From the NCBI GenBank assembly GCA_039586575.1, contig JBDHKD010000001.1, positions 1-64,000 on the forward strand: a stretch of 64,000 bases of DNA. Direction: 5' to 3'. The translations under genes and the position numbers were made by a program. Under the pieces are notes generated by a model. That model did not search any database and had not been told where the DNA came from. It saw only the letters and a program-made list of their open reading frames with translations. This document shows positions 15,717-24,408 of the stretch, piece after piece. Positions within the stretch are counted from its first letter, which is position 1. Each line of letters begins with the position of its first letter. This stretch comes from G020344215 sp039586575 (GTDB taxonomy: Bacteria > Gemmatimonadota > Gemmatimonadetes > Palauibacterales > KS3-K002).

Positions 15717-17485
15717 GGCGGCTCGGCCTCCTCGCTGGACTCTGCGCGCTGCTGGTCGGCACGGCCTCAGCTCAGACCCCCAAGCACAACTGTGATTTCT
15801 GCCACGACCATCACGGCGGCTCCTACAGCCAGCTGCGTAGCATGGAGATCACGGAAGATCTGTGTCTCTCGTGTCACGGTCTGGCAGGGCCCGCGACCTG
15901 GAACCGGGACGGCGTCGACGTTCCCATCCCGAAGGACGTGGACATCCACGATGGGGCGAAGCACTCGGCGGCGACGAGCTGTTGGGATTGCCACGATCAT
16001 GAGGCTGAGGCGGGCAGCAACCTCTGGATGATCCCCACAACGCTCACGACGCCCAACAGCGGCGACAAGAGCGTCGTCTTTACCGCGACCTCGGGTACCA
16101 ACTCCTACGCCGACGGCGACGCGACCTACGACGGTGTGTGCGAGGTCTGCCACACGCTCACCACGCAGCACACGAACGATGGGAGCGCCGGTCAGCACAA
16201 CGCGGGCGACGATTGCACTTCGTGTCATGGACACAGCGGCGGCTTCGCCGGCTCGGGCGGTTCCTGCCGTGACTGCCACGCCAGCCCCCAGAGCGGCCGT
16301 CGCGCGATTACCGGCGAGTTCTCGCGCCCCAGCCACCACGTCGCCTGGGTCGACTCCGTCAAGGCGGCCGACTGCGAGACCTGCCACGATCAGAGTCAGC
16401 ACCAGCTGGGCAGTGTGCGGCTCTGGAACGTGGATGATCCGGGAAACACCGCGGCCTCGATCGTGCTCGCCGGCGACCCCCTGACATCATCTACAGAGGC
16501 TGCGAAACTCACAGCCTTCTGCCTGGCCTGCCACGACGCCGACGGTGCCAACGGCTCGCTGCCCTTCAGCGATGGGGTCACGCCGACGGTGATCGATGCC
16601 ACGGCCTGGAGTAGCGGCTCGCATAGCGGTGCGGCGGCGATCGTCGGCTGTTACGGGGACGGCGCATTCGGCTGCCACGCCAGCGGGCACGGCTCGGAGA
16701 AGAAGACCCTTCTATCGCCGCCCGCTGTGGCCCCGACCGCGCCCGCGCTCGCGGAGGAGGAAGAAGGCTTCTGCTTCAACTGCCACGACAGCGACGGACC
16801 GGCGGGCACGGACATCGAGAGTTTGTTCGCCGGCTCGATCAAATGGGTCACCGACATCGTTGGCGACTACGACAACGATCTGCTGAACGACCGGCACGAC
16901 GTCCAATACGCTGCCCAGGTGACGAGCGGCGCGGTCATCGAGTGTGTCGACTGCCACGACCCGCACACGGCGAGCGCGTCACAGAAGGTGATACCGGACC
17001 CGGACGCGACGGACGGACGGACGCCCGGCGATGGGTTCATCACCCAGACCGGCGGCGACTACCTGAGCGAGTGGTGTCTCGACTGCCACGACGGCAGTTA
17101 CTCCGGCGGTATCACGCCGCCGGACACGATGCTCGCCGACATCTACGCGAGCGTGATCGGCAGTAAGAGCAACGCGATGGGTGATGGGGGCGGCAAAGCC
17201 ACGCTGAGGTCGGGATACGGTTGGGCGGCGGACATGTTCGTACCCTGCATGTCATGCCACGACCCCCATGCCAGCAGCAACCTGTTCCACGTGGTCGAGA
17301 CGGTCATGTCGTTCGACGGTACGACGCCGGTACCGGCCGACGGCACTCCGGCCACGCTCGTCGACAATAACATCCAGGACTTCACCCTCAACGGTTACTA
17401 CTGGTGCAACACGTGTCACACCGGCAGCATGGGTAGCGGCAAGGCCAACTGCTTCTCTTGTCACTTCCACGGTACGCGATGGTAG
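15713..17485 (+). CDS. Secreted 14-heme c-type cytochrome
   Basis: This 590-residue protein has a cleavable signal (TASAQT) and fourteen canonical CXXCH sites, from CDFCH near residue 27 to CFSCH near the C-terminus. An additional CYGDGAFGCH segment (CX7CH) in the middle is followed by ASGHGS. It could be a non-canonical heme site like the long-spaced sites known in some cytochromes, or simply a disulfide. There is no lipobox, so it is periplasmic or exported. It overlaps both neighbours. It probably acts as a terminal or connecting electron conduit. Confidence 0.92.
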   Translation: MRRLGLLAGLCALLVGTASAQTPKHNCDFCHDHHGGSYSQLRSMEITEDLCLSCHGLAGPATWNRDGVDVPIPKDVDIHDGAKHSAATSCWDCHDHEAEAGSNLWMIPTTLTTPNSGDKSVVFTATSGTNSYADGDATYDGVCEVCHTLTTQHTNDGSAGQHNAGDDCTSCHGHSGGFAGSGGSCRDCHASPQSGRRAITGEFSRPSHHVAWVDSVKAADCETCHDQSQHQLGSVRLWNVDDPGNTAASIVLAGDPLTSSTEAAKLTAFCLACHDADGANGSLPFSDGVTPTVIDATAWSSGSHSGAAAIVGCYGDGAFGCHASGHGSEKKTLLSPPAVAPTAPALAEEEEGFCFNCHDSDGPAGTDIESLFAGSIKWVTDIVGDYDNDLLNDRHDVQYAAQVTSGAVIECVDCHDPHTASASQKVIPDPDATDGRTPGDGFITQTGGDYLSEWCLDCHDGSYSGGITPPDTMLADIYASVIGSKSNAMGDGGGKATLRSGYGWAADMFVPCMSCHDPHASSNLFHVVETVMSFDGTTPVPADGTPATLVDNNIQDFTLNGYYWCNTCHTGSMGSGKANCFSCHFHGTRW

Positions 17486-18582
17486 GCAATTCCGTTCGTC
17501 GCGGCCGAGGCGTGTTGTGGCTGGCGGGCATCATGGTGGTCGTGGCTTGCGACGACGCGACGGGCCCCGGCCCACAACCGGTGGAGCTGGTCTTCGTGAC
17601 GCAGCCGACGAGCCACGCTGTGCGGCAGCCCATCGCGCCGCCGATCCAGGTCGAGCTGCTCGATGAAACCAGGAGCCGCATTACCACGTTCGCCGACGAT
17701 GTGACGATTGGCCTCGCCGCGAACCCGGGTGCGTTGATCCTCCATGCCAGCGGAACGAGCGATGGCCAGCGGGTGCTGGATTACGTCGACCCCGCCACAC
17801 CGGAAGTGCTGGCGCCGCTGTCCCACGCCCAGAGCTTCACGATCTTGGGGATGGTGTATGACCCAGAGCCCGGCGATGTCATCGCCATCAGTTGGGGATC
17901 CCGGCTCAGCCGGATCAACCTCATCACCGGGGTGGAACAGTCCGTCGGTGTCATCGATGTGCCCGACCTGAAACCGCTCACCCTGGAGAGCGGCCCGGGC
18001 GACCGGCTGTTGACCGCCAGCACCTTCGGCGACGAGCTGTACGAATTGGACGCGACGACAGCGACGACGAGCCTGCTCGGCCAGGTCACGATCGCTTCTG
18101 ACAGCATCACCGGCTTCAACGGATTGGCCACCGACCCGAGCGACGGCACGATCTACGCCGTGGTTCAGTTGCGAGACACCGGCAACCGACGGGTACGAAA
18201 TCTGGTCACGCTCGATCTCGGAGCGCTCACGGCCACCGACATCGGGACCCTGTCGGAAACCGGCGTCGCCGGGATCGCCTTCCTCCCGGATGGTGAGCTG
18301 CTCGCGGTCACCGGCGATGGGGCGGCGAATCCCGAGACGCTGTGGAGCGTGGACAAGACGAACGCGGCGCTGACGGCGATCGTGGCGCTGGGGTCGGGCG
18401 ACGAGGGCGAGGCGATCGCGGCCGTACCCGCCCGCCTATCGGGCACGCTGACCGTTACGGCGGTGCAGGGACTCGCGACCTTCGATGACCTCGTGATCGG
18501 TGCGCCAGCTAGCGGTTACAGCCTCGTGGTCAATGCCGCCGGCCTGGCCGTGACTAGCACACCTTTCGATATCACCCCGTAG
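17479..18582 (+). CDS. Lipoprotein with Ig-like domain interrupted by a propeller-like insertion
   Basis: The ATG at 17479 is preferred over an upstream TTG; it overlaps the cytochrome stop. A lipobox (VVVACD) follows. The first ~70 residues (LVFVTQPTSHAVRQPIAPPIQVELLD, only as a landmark) look like the first half of a common bacterial Ig-like repeat. The last ~50 (LSGTLTVTAVQGLATFDDL) look like its second half. Between them lie ~230 residues with propeller-style blades (GMVYDPEPGDVIAIS, DGTIYAVVQLRD, AGIAFLPDGELLAVTG). This is a domain inserted into a host domain. It is the last gene of the cytochrome arm and probably a surface accessory. Confidence 0.75.
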   Translation: MVGNSVRRGRGVLWLAGIMVVVACDDATGPGPQPVELVFVTQPTSHAVRQPIAPPIQVELLDETRSRITTFADDVTIGLAANPGALILHASGTSDGQRVLDYVDPATPEVLAPLSHAQSFTILGMVYDPEPGDVIAISWGSRLSRINLITGVEQSVGVIDVPDLKPLTLESGPGDRLLTASTFGDELYELDATTATTSLLGQVTIASDSITGFNGLATDPSDGTIYAVVQLRDTGNRRVRNLVTLDLGALTATDIGTLSETGVAGIAFLPDGELLAVTGDGAANPETLWSVDKTNAALTAIVALGSGDEGEAIAAVPARLSGTLTVTAVQGLATFDDLVIGAPASGYSLVVNAAGLAVTSTPFDITP

Positions 18583-18697
18583 CCTGCGGCCGCTTCGGGC
18601 TTGAGAAAGCAGCCGGCTTTCGATAAAGATTGAGAGCCCCGACCTCGAGAAGGGCGGGCCGCCGGCGAGCTGCCCGTCGCTGCATGAGAGTCGACTC

Positions 18698-19615
18698 GTG
18701 ACCGCCAGCGGTACGATCTTCGACATCAAGAGGTTCGCCATCCACGACGGTCCCGGCGTTCGCACCACCGTCTTCTTCAAGGGGTGCCCGCTGGGCTGCT
18801 GGCTCTGCCATAACCCCGAGAGCCAGGCGTTCGAGCCGGAGCTGATGGTGCGGCCCGGCCGCTGCAACCGCTGCGGCGATTGCATCGAGGCCTGCGACCC
18901 GGGTGCCATCTCGCTCAACGAGACCTCGGTTTACATCGACCGCTATCGCTGCGATATGTGCGGCGCCTGCGTCGATGTGTGTCTGGCCGGCGCGATCGAG
19001 CTGGCGGGCAGGGAGGTGACAGTGGAGGAAGTGATGGCGGAGATCGAGAGGGACCGTGTCTTCTACGATGAGTCGGGTGGCGGCGTGACGTTCTCCGGGG
19101 GCGAGCCGCTCTCGCAGGCGGAGTTTCTTCTGGAGTTGCTGCAAGCGTGCAAGCGGCGCGGGATCAGGACCGCCCTCGACACCTGTGGGCACGTCGCACC
19201 CGAAGTCTTCCGGCAGGTGGCCGAGCACGTCGATGTCTTCCTCTACGACCTCAAGATCGTCAGCGACGAGCGGCACCTCGAGTTCACCGGTGTGGGCAAC
19301 GAGTCGATACACGAGAATCTGTCGTGGCTGTCGGAGCAGGGCGCCAAGGTAATCGTGCGCTTCCCGCTGCTCCCGGGAATCAACGACGACGAGGACAACG
19401 TCCGGGCGCTGGCTGCCTTCCTCTCGTCGCTGGCCGGGCATCCGTCCGTCGACATCCTGCCGTATCACAGGGCCGGCCTCGACAAGTATGAGCGACTCGG
19501 GCGGGATCCGCGGCTGCCGGACACGCGGCCACCCTCGCAGCAGTCGGTTGCCGGAATAGCCCGGCAGTTGCAAGAGCACGGTCTGCACGTGACCGTGAGA
19601 GGCGAAGAGCTATGA
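18698..19615 (+). CDS. Glycyl-radical enzyme activating protein (radical SAM)
   Basis: This 305-residue activase uses S-adenosylmethionine to place the glycyl radical on the neighbouring enzyme. The radical-SAM cysteines C30, C34 and C37 (CX3CX2C) follow the FDIKRFAIHDGPGVRT leader typical of the family. Two extra 4Fe-4S clusters are coordinated by C56/C59/C62/C66 and C85/C88/C91/C95, as in activases of the glycerol-dehydratase and HypD type; the pyruvate formate-lyase activase lacks them. The start is GTG. The stop overlaps the glycyl-radical enzyme start by four bases, so the substrate protein is clear. Confidence 0.93.
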   Translation: MTASGTIFDIKRFAIHDGPGVRTTVFFKGCPLGCWLCHNPESQAFEPELMVRPGRCNRCGDCIEACDPGAISLNETSVYIDRYRCDMCGACVDVCLAGAIELAGREVTVEEVMAEIERDRVFYDESGGGVTFSGGEPLSQAEFLLELLQACKRRGIRTALDTCGHVAPEVFRQVAEHVDVFLYDLKIVSDERHLEFTGVGNESIHENLSWLSEQGAKVIVRFPLLPGINDDEDNVRALAAFLSSLAGHPSVDILPYHRAGLDKYERLGRDPRLPDTRPPSQQSVAGIARQLQEHGLHVTVRGEEL

Positions 19616-21978
19616 GCTTGAGCGAGCGAGTCCAGAGGCTCCGACAGGCTAGCCTCGATGCGCGACCCAGCGTCTCGGCGGAGCGGGCCGAGTTGATCAC
19701 CGAGTTCTACGAGCGAGATGACGGTTCGCTAGCGGCGCCGATGCGCCGGGCGCTCGCCTTCAAGCACCTGCTCGAGAACAAGGCGATCTGCATCCTGGAC
19801 GGCGAGCTGATCGTCGGCGAGCGCGGCCCGGCGCCCAAGGCGACGCCGACCTACCCCGAAGTCTGCTGCCACTCACTGCGTGACCTCGAGACCCTAGATT
19901 CGCGCGAGAAGATCTCGTTCGCCGTGGATCACGAGACGCGCGCCGTGTTCGGCGAACGGCTTATTCCGTTCTGGAAGGGCCGCTCACTCCGCGACCTGAT
20001 CATGGCGGAGATGGCGGAAGAGTGGAAGGACGCTTACGAGGCCGGCATCTTCACCGAGTTCATGGAGCAGCGGGCGCCCGGCCATACGGTGCTCGACGAC
20101 AAGATCTACCGGAAGGGCTTCCTCAACTTCAAGGACGACATCCGCGACAGCCTGGCGAGCCTCGATTGGCTCAACGACCCCCAGGCCTATGCAAGACAGC
20201 AGCAGCTCAAGGCGATGAAAGTCTGCGCCCAGGCGCTCATCCACTACGCCGAACGCCACGGCGAGCGGGCGCGGGAGCTGGCGCTGGCCGAGACGGACCC
20301 GGTACGCCAGGCCGAGTTGGAGCGGATCGCCGACATCTGCACCCACGTGCCGGCCCACCCGCCACGCGACTTCTGGGAGGCGCTCCAGTATTACTGGTTC
20401 GTCCACATCGGCGTCATCACCGAGCTCAACACCTGGGACGCCTTCAACCCCGGCCATCTCGACCGCCATCTCTACCCGTTCTACCGCAGAGGTCTGGACG
20501 AAGGGACGCTGACGGAGGGTGCGGCGCGCGAACTCCTCCAGTGCTTCTGGATCAAGTTCAACAACCAGCCGGCGCCGCCCAAGGTCGGTATCACAGCCGA
20601 GGAGAGCGCCACCTACACCGACTTCGCTCAGATCAACACCGGCGGTATCCTGGCGGACGGCTCGGATGGGGTCAACGAGCTGACCTACATCATCCTCGAC
20701 GTCGTAGAGGAGATGCGGCTGCTACAGCCCAGCTCGTCGGTCCAGCTCAGCAAGAAGAACCCCGACCGCTTCCTCAGGCGGGCGACCGAGATCATCCGTA
20801 CCGGGTTCGGCCAGCCGTCCATCTTCAACGCCGACCTGATCGTCCAGGAGTTGGTGCGGCAGGGCAAGTCGGTCGAGGACGCGCGGGAGGGCGGCTCGAG
20901 CGGCTGCGTCGAGGCGGGCGCTTTCGGCAAGGAGAACTACAACCTGACCGGCTATTTCAACATGCCGAAAGTGTTCGAGATCACGGTCAACAACGGGGTC
21001 GATCCGCGGACCGGTAAGCGAATCGGCGTCGAGACGGGCGATCCCAGGGCGTTCGCGAGCTTCGACGAGCTGATGGCTGCCTACCGGGATCAGCTGCGCC
21101 ACTTCGTCGACATCAAAGTGCGCGGCAACAACGTGATCGAGCGGCTGTGGGCCACGCACATCCCCACGCCGTTCCTGTCGCTGCTGATCGACGACTGCAT
21201 CGCCAACGGCAAAGACTACCACGACGGCGGCGCCCGCTACAACACGTCCTACATCCAGGGCGTCGGACTCGGCACGCTCACCGACTGCGCCACGGCCATC
21301 AAGTACCACGTCTTCGACGAGAGCTCGTTCTCGATGAACGAGCTGCTCGAGGCCGTGGATACCGACTTCGAGAACGACGACCGGCTGCGGCTGCTGTTGC
21401 TGAATCGCACGCCGAAATACGGCAACGACGACGACTACGCCGACTCGGTCATGCAGGAGCTGTTCGAGGCTTACTTCGATACGATCGACGGACGGCCCAA
21501 CACCAAGGGCGGCCGCTACCGCATCAACCTGCTGCCCACGACCTGCCACATCTATTTCGGCTCGGTGGTCGGCGCGACGCCCGACGGCCGCAAAGCTTGG
21601 CAGCCTCTCTCCGAGGGCATCTCGCCGGTACAGGGCGCCGACCGCCGCGGGCCGACCGCGGTCTTCCGCTCGGCGGCCAAGATGGATCAGGCACGAACCG
21701 GCGGCACCTTGCTCAACCAGAAGCTGACACCCGGGCTGCTGGACGGCGAGCAGGGTCTGGACAAGTTCGTGCACCTGGTGCGCTCGTACTTCAGGCTGGA
21801 CGGTCACCACGTGCAGTTCAACGTGGTCGACGCGGCGACGCTGCGTGCGGCCCAGGAGAATCCCGACAAGTACCGGGACCTCATCGTCCGTGTAGCCGGC
21901 TATAGCGACTATTTCTGCGATCTGGGCAAAGCGTTGCAAGACGAGATCATCTCGAGAACGGAGCATAAGAGCCTATGA
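19612..21978 (+). CDS. hypD: Glycyl-radical enzyme, likely trans-4-hydroxy-L-proline dehydratase
   Basis: This 788-residue enzyme has the thiyl cysteine C432 with E434 in GCVE and the radical glycine G763 in RVAGYSD. The length and both positions are offset by only two from the Clostridioides difficile HypD values as I recall them (C434, E436, G765). The N-terminal signature GERGPAPKATPTYPE and the GKENYNLTGYFNMPK segment also fit HypD rather than choline lyase or glycerol dehydratase. HypD dehydrates hydroxyproline to pyrroline-5-carboxylate, which is reduced to proline. The enzyme is oxygen-sensitive. Both flanking genes overlap it by four bases. Substrate assignment is by similarity only. 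Confidence 0.8.
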   Translation: MSLSERVQRLRQASLDARPSVSAERAELITEFYERDDGSLAAPMRRALAFKHLLENKAICILDGELIVGERGPAPKATPTYPEVCCHSLRDLETLDSREKISFAVDHETRAVFGERLIPFWKGRSLRDLIMAEMAEEWKDAYEAGIFTEFMEQRAPGHTVLDDKIYRKGFLNFKDDIRDSLASLDWLNDPQAYARQQQLKAMKVCAQALIHYAERHGERARELALAETDPVRQAELERIADICTHVPAHPPRDFWEALQYYWFVHIGVITELNTWDAFNPGHLDRHLYPFYRRGLDEGTLTEGAARELLQCFWIKFNNQPAPPKVGITAEESATYTDFAQINTGGILADGSDGVNELTYIILDVVEEMRLLQPSSSVQLSKKNPDRFLRRATEIIRTGFGQPSIFNADLIVQELVRQGKSVEDAREGGSSGCVEAGAFGKENYNLTGYFNMPKVFEITVNNGVDPRTGKRIGVETGDPRAFASFDELMAAYRDQLRHFVDIKVRGNNVIERLWATHIPTPFLSLLIDDCIANGKDYHDGGARYNTSYIQGVGLGTLTDCATAIKYHVFDESSFSMNELLEAVDTDFENDDRLRLLLLNRTPKYGNDDDYADSVMQELFEAYFDTIDGRPNTKGGRYRINLLPTTCHIYFGSVVGATPDGRKAWQPLSEGISPVQGADRRGPTAVFRSAAKMDQARTGGTLLNQKLTPGLLDGEQGLDKFVHLVRSYFRLDGHHVQFNVVDAATLRAAQENPDKYRDLIVRVAGYSDYFCDLGKALQDEIISRTEHKSL

Positions 21979-24044
21979 GACCCACCAAGTTTGTCCGTAT
22001 GCGCCTGGCCCTCGTGTTCCTCTTGACCGTCGCCGCCAGCGGCTTCGCCCAGGAGACGCCACGCCCCATGTCGATCGTCGACTTGATCAACGTGCCGTCG
22101 CTGCGCGACCCGCAGCTCGCGCCGGACGGGACCCGGCTGCTCTACGTGCTGAGCAAGCCCGACTGGGAGGAGAACAAGACGATCAGCCATATCTGGCGAG
22201 TCGCGGCGGACGGTTCCAACGCGATCCAGCTGACTTACGGGGAGGACGGCGAGTCGAGCCCCCGCTGGTCGCCGGACGGCAGACTGATCGCGTTTCTGGC
22301 CGAGCGAGGGGAAGACGAGGGCAATCAGCTCTACCTGCTGAACGTCGCGGGCGGCGAAGCATACTCGCTGTTCAAGCATGGCAGCGGTGTGTTCGATATC
22401 GGCTGGTCACCTGACGGCGCCTGGATCTACTTCCGGTCGCGGGACGAGAAGACCGAGGAGCAGGAAGCACGGGAGGAGAAGGAGAACGACGTCTACGCCT
22501 TCGACGAGGACTACCGCCACACGCACCTGTGGCGGGTGTCGCTGGAGTCGGGTGGGGCGGAGCGGGTGACCGAAGGGGACTACTCGGTCCTGTCCTACGA
22601 GTTGTCGCATGACGGTGCGCTGATCGCCTTCCGCCGTGGCCCGTCGCCGTTGTTCGACGATTCCGACGAGGCCGAGGTCTGGGTTATGGAGTCGAGCGGC
22701 GGCGATGCCCGGCAGCTCACCCACAACGCCGTTCCCGAATTCGATGAGCAACTGTCGCCGGACGGCCGCTGGGTGCTCTTCTCGAGCTTCGCCAACCAGG
22801 AATTCGAATTCTACTACAACGACAAGATCTTCCTGGTCCCGGCGGCCGGTGGGGATCCGAGGTTGCTACTGCCCGATCTGCCTTATGCGGTCAACGGTGC
22901 CGCATGGTCCGCGGACGGGCGACACATCTACTTCCTGGCCAACACTGGTATTCGGCGTGACCTGTTCCGGGTAGAGGTCGCCGGCGGCGAGCACACCCAG
23001 CTCACCGACGGTGACCACGCGCTCGGCAACTGGCGCTACTACCCGGAGCTGGGCCAGCACATCTTCTCGATCTACGAGCGCACGAACGCCGGCGATGTGT
23101 GGCGGCTGGAAGAGCGGCGCGGTGCCCGCCCGGTGCAGATCACTCACCTCTTCGACCAGCTGGACGAGGAGTTCCGGCTGCCGCGTCAGGAGCCGGTGCA
23201 GTGGGAGGGTGCGGACGGCGTGACGGTCGAGGGGCTACTTTTCTACCCGCTGGACTATCGGGAAGGCGAGCGGTATCCGCTGGTGGTTCAGACGCACGGT
23301 GGGCCGGCATCGTCGGACAAGTTCGGGTTTGGCTCTTCGTGGGACTACGTGCAGAAGCTGGCCGCGCTCGGTTACATGGTGTTCCAACCCAACTACCGGG
23401 GTAGCACCGGCTATGGTGATGAGTTCCTGCGTGACATGGTGGGCGGGTACTTCCGGAACGCGCATCTCGACGTGATGACCGGCGTCGACTACCTGATCGA
23501 GCGGGGCCTGGTGGACGGTGATCGCATGGCCAAGATGGGATGGAGCGCCGGCGGCCATATGACCAACAAGATCATCACCTTCACCGATCGCTTCAAAGCT
23601 GCGGCCTCGGGGGCGGGTGCTTCGAATTGGGTCTCGATGTATGGGCAGAGCGACGTGCGGATCTACCGCACGCCGTGGTTCGGCGGCACGCCCTGGGAGG
23701 AGAACGCGCCCATCGACATCTACTGGGAACACTCGCCGCTGAGCGACGTGTCGAGTGTGACGACGCCGACGATCTTTCTGGTCGGCGAGAACGACGTGCG
23801 GGTGCCGATGCCGCAGTCGGTGGAGATCCACCGGGCGCTGAAGGCGAACGGCGTCCCCACGCATCTCTATGTGGCGCCGCGCGAGCCGCACGGCTGGGGC
23901 GAGCTCAGGCACCGGCTGTTCAAGGCGAACATCGAGCTCGATTGGTTCGAGCATTACGTCATGGAACGCGACTACGTTTGGGAGACCGCGCCGGGCGACG
24001 AGGAACAGGAGTCGGTGCGCTCGGCGACTCAGGTTCATCGTTAA
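21975..24044 (+). CDS. Secreted S9 family peptidase (acylaminoacyl-peptidase/oligopeptidase type)
   Basis: This 689-residue protein has a signal peptide (ASGFAQE), an N-terminal WD40-like/TolB-type propeller (repeated SPDG and YFRSR strands) and a C-terminal alpha/beta hydrolase. The catalytic residues are Ser524 in GWSAGG, Asp607 in GENDVRV and His639 in EPHGW. The DPP-IV glutamate motif is absent, so it is of the S9C-like type rather than dipeptidyl-peptidase IV. Its ATG overlaps the HypD candidate stop. This strongly suggests that it releases proline- or hydroxyproline-containing peptides for the radical enzyme. Confidence 0.9.
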   Translation: MRPTKFVRMRLALVFLLTVAASGFAQETPRPMSIVDLINVPSLRDPQLAPDGTRLLYVLSKPDWEENKTISHIWRVAADGSNAIQLTYGEDGESSPRWSPDGRLIAFLAERGEDEGNQLYLLNVAGGEAYSLFKHGSGVFDIGWSPDGAWIYFRSRDEKTEEQEAREEKENDVYAFDEDYRHTHLWRVSLESGGAERVTEGDYSVLSYELSHDGALIAFRRGPSPLFDDSDEAEVWVMESSGGDARQLTHNAVPEFDEQLSPDGRWVLFSSFANQEFEFYYNDKIFLVPAAGGDPRLLLPDLPYAVNGAAWSADGRHIYFLANTGIRRDLFRVEVAGGEHTQLTDGDHALGNWRYYPELGQHIFSIYERTNAGDVWRLEERRGARPVQITHLFDQLDEEFRLPRQEPVQWEGADGVTVEGLLFYPLDYREGERYPLVVQTHGGPASSDKFGFGSSWDYVQKLAALGYMVFQPNYRGSTGYGDEFLRDMVGGYFRNAHLDVMTGVDYLIERGLVDGDRMAKMGWSAGGHMTNKIITFTDRFKAAASGAGASNWVSMYGQSDVRIYRTPWFGGTPWEENAPIDIYWEHSPLSDVSSVTTPTIFLVGENDVRVPMPQSVEIHRALKANGVPTHLYVAPREPHGWGELRHRLFKANIELDWFEHYVMERDYVWETAPGDEEQESVRSATQVHR

Positions 24045-24235
24045 CTCCAAGTCAGGCAGGCCACGGCGTTCGCTGCGCCCTGGGCTTGCCGCCCCGTGCG
24101 GAGCGGTGCCCGCCCGTCCGCGTCGCCGGTTACGGTTTGGTAACACGCTCTCGAGACGGACAGGTCGACCGGTCAAAAGGTAAGGACTGGCCGCCGGTTC
24201 GAGCCTGGCGACTCTTTTCACACCACGTCCGGATA

Positions 24236-24277
24236 CGGTAACTCAAACAACAGTAATTACTTGCGGCGACGTTACCG
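24236..24277. promoter_or_regulatory. Nested dyad symmetry element, candidate operator
   Basis: CGGTAAC (24236-24242) and GTTACCG (24271-24277) are perfect inverted copies. The palindrome AGTAATTACT (24252-24261) lies between them with exactly the same centre. Such shared symmetry suggests a dimeric or tetrameric regulator site. It lies roughly 60 bases before the predicted sigma-54 start point. Confidence 0.45.
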
Positions 24278-24289
24278 CGCGGCCCCCGG

Positions 24290-24305
24290 TGGCACCGTTG
24301 TTGCC
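24290..24305 (+). promoter_or_regulatory. Sigma-54-like promoter of the HAF/FIMAH gene
   Basis: TGGCAC-CGTTG-TTGCC has a perfect -24 element, correct five-base spacing and one mismatch in the -12 element. Transcription would start near 24316, about 93 bases before the ATG at 24409. Confidence 0.45.
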
Positions 24306-24408
24306 GTTCTGCCTTTGCCAGCCGTGCATCCGCTGTTCGACAGCTGCGGGTTTCCGGCGGCTTTGACCCGTCGAATCCCGTCGGCACTGTCTGTCCGTGG
24401 AGGCCGAT

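Larger units (their letters stand above)
24045..24408. other. 364-base intergenic region upstream of the HAF/FIMAH gene
   Basis: No gene is seen here. The region contains repeated GGTAAC/GTTACC words (near 24128, 24139, 24237 and 24271), a 42-base symmetric dyad and a sigma-54-like promoter, each listed separately. A GGAGG (24399-24403) sits five bases before the downstream ATG. The first ~80 bases after the peptidase gene show nothing recognisable. Confidence 0.6.

Noticed and set aside
20722..21966. 414-codon open frame on the minus strand inside the glycyl-radical enzyme gene
   Set aside because: It is a mirror frame of a high-GC gene; the plus-strand protein has all family motifs, the minus one has none. 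The same applies to long minus frames over the DPP-IV, nosZ, BNR and korA genes.
19612..21978. Choline trimethylamine-lyase, glycerol dehydratase or pyruvate formate-lyase
   Set aside because: Length, offset of Cys/Glu/Gly and the PKATPTYPE and GKENYNLTGYFN motifs fit HypD better, though substrate proof is lacking.
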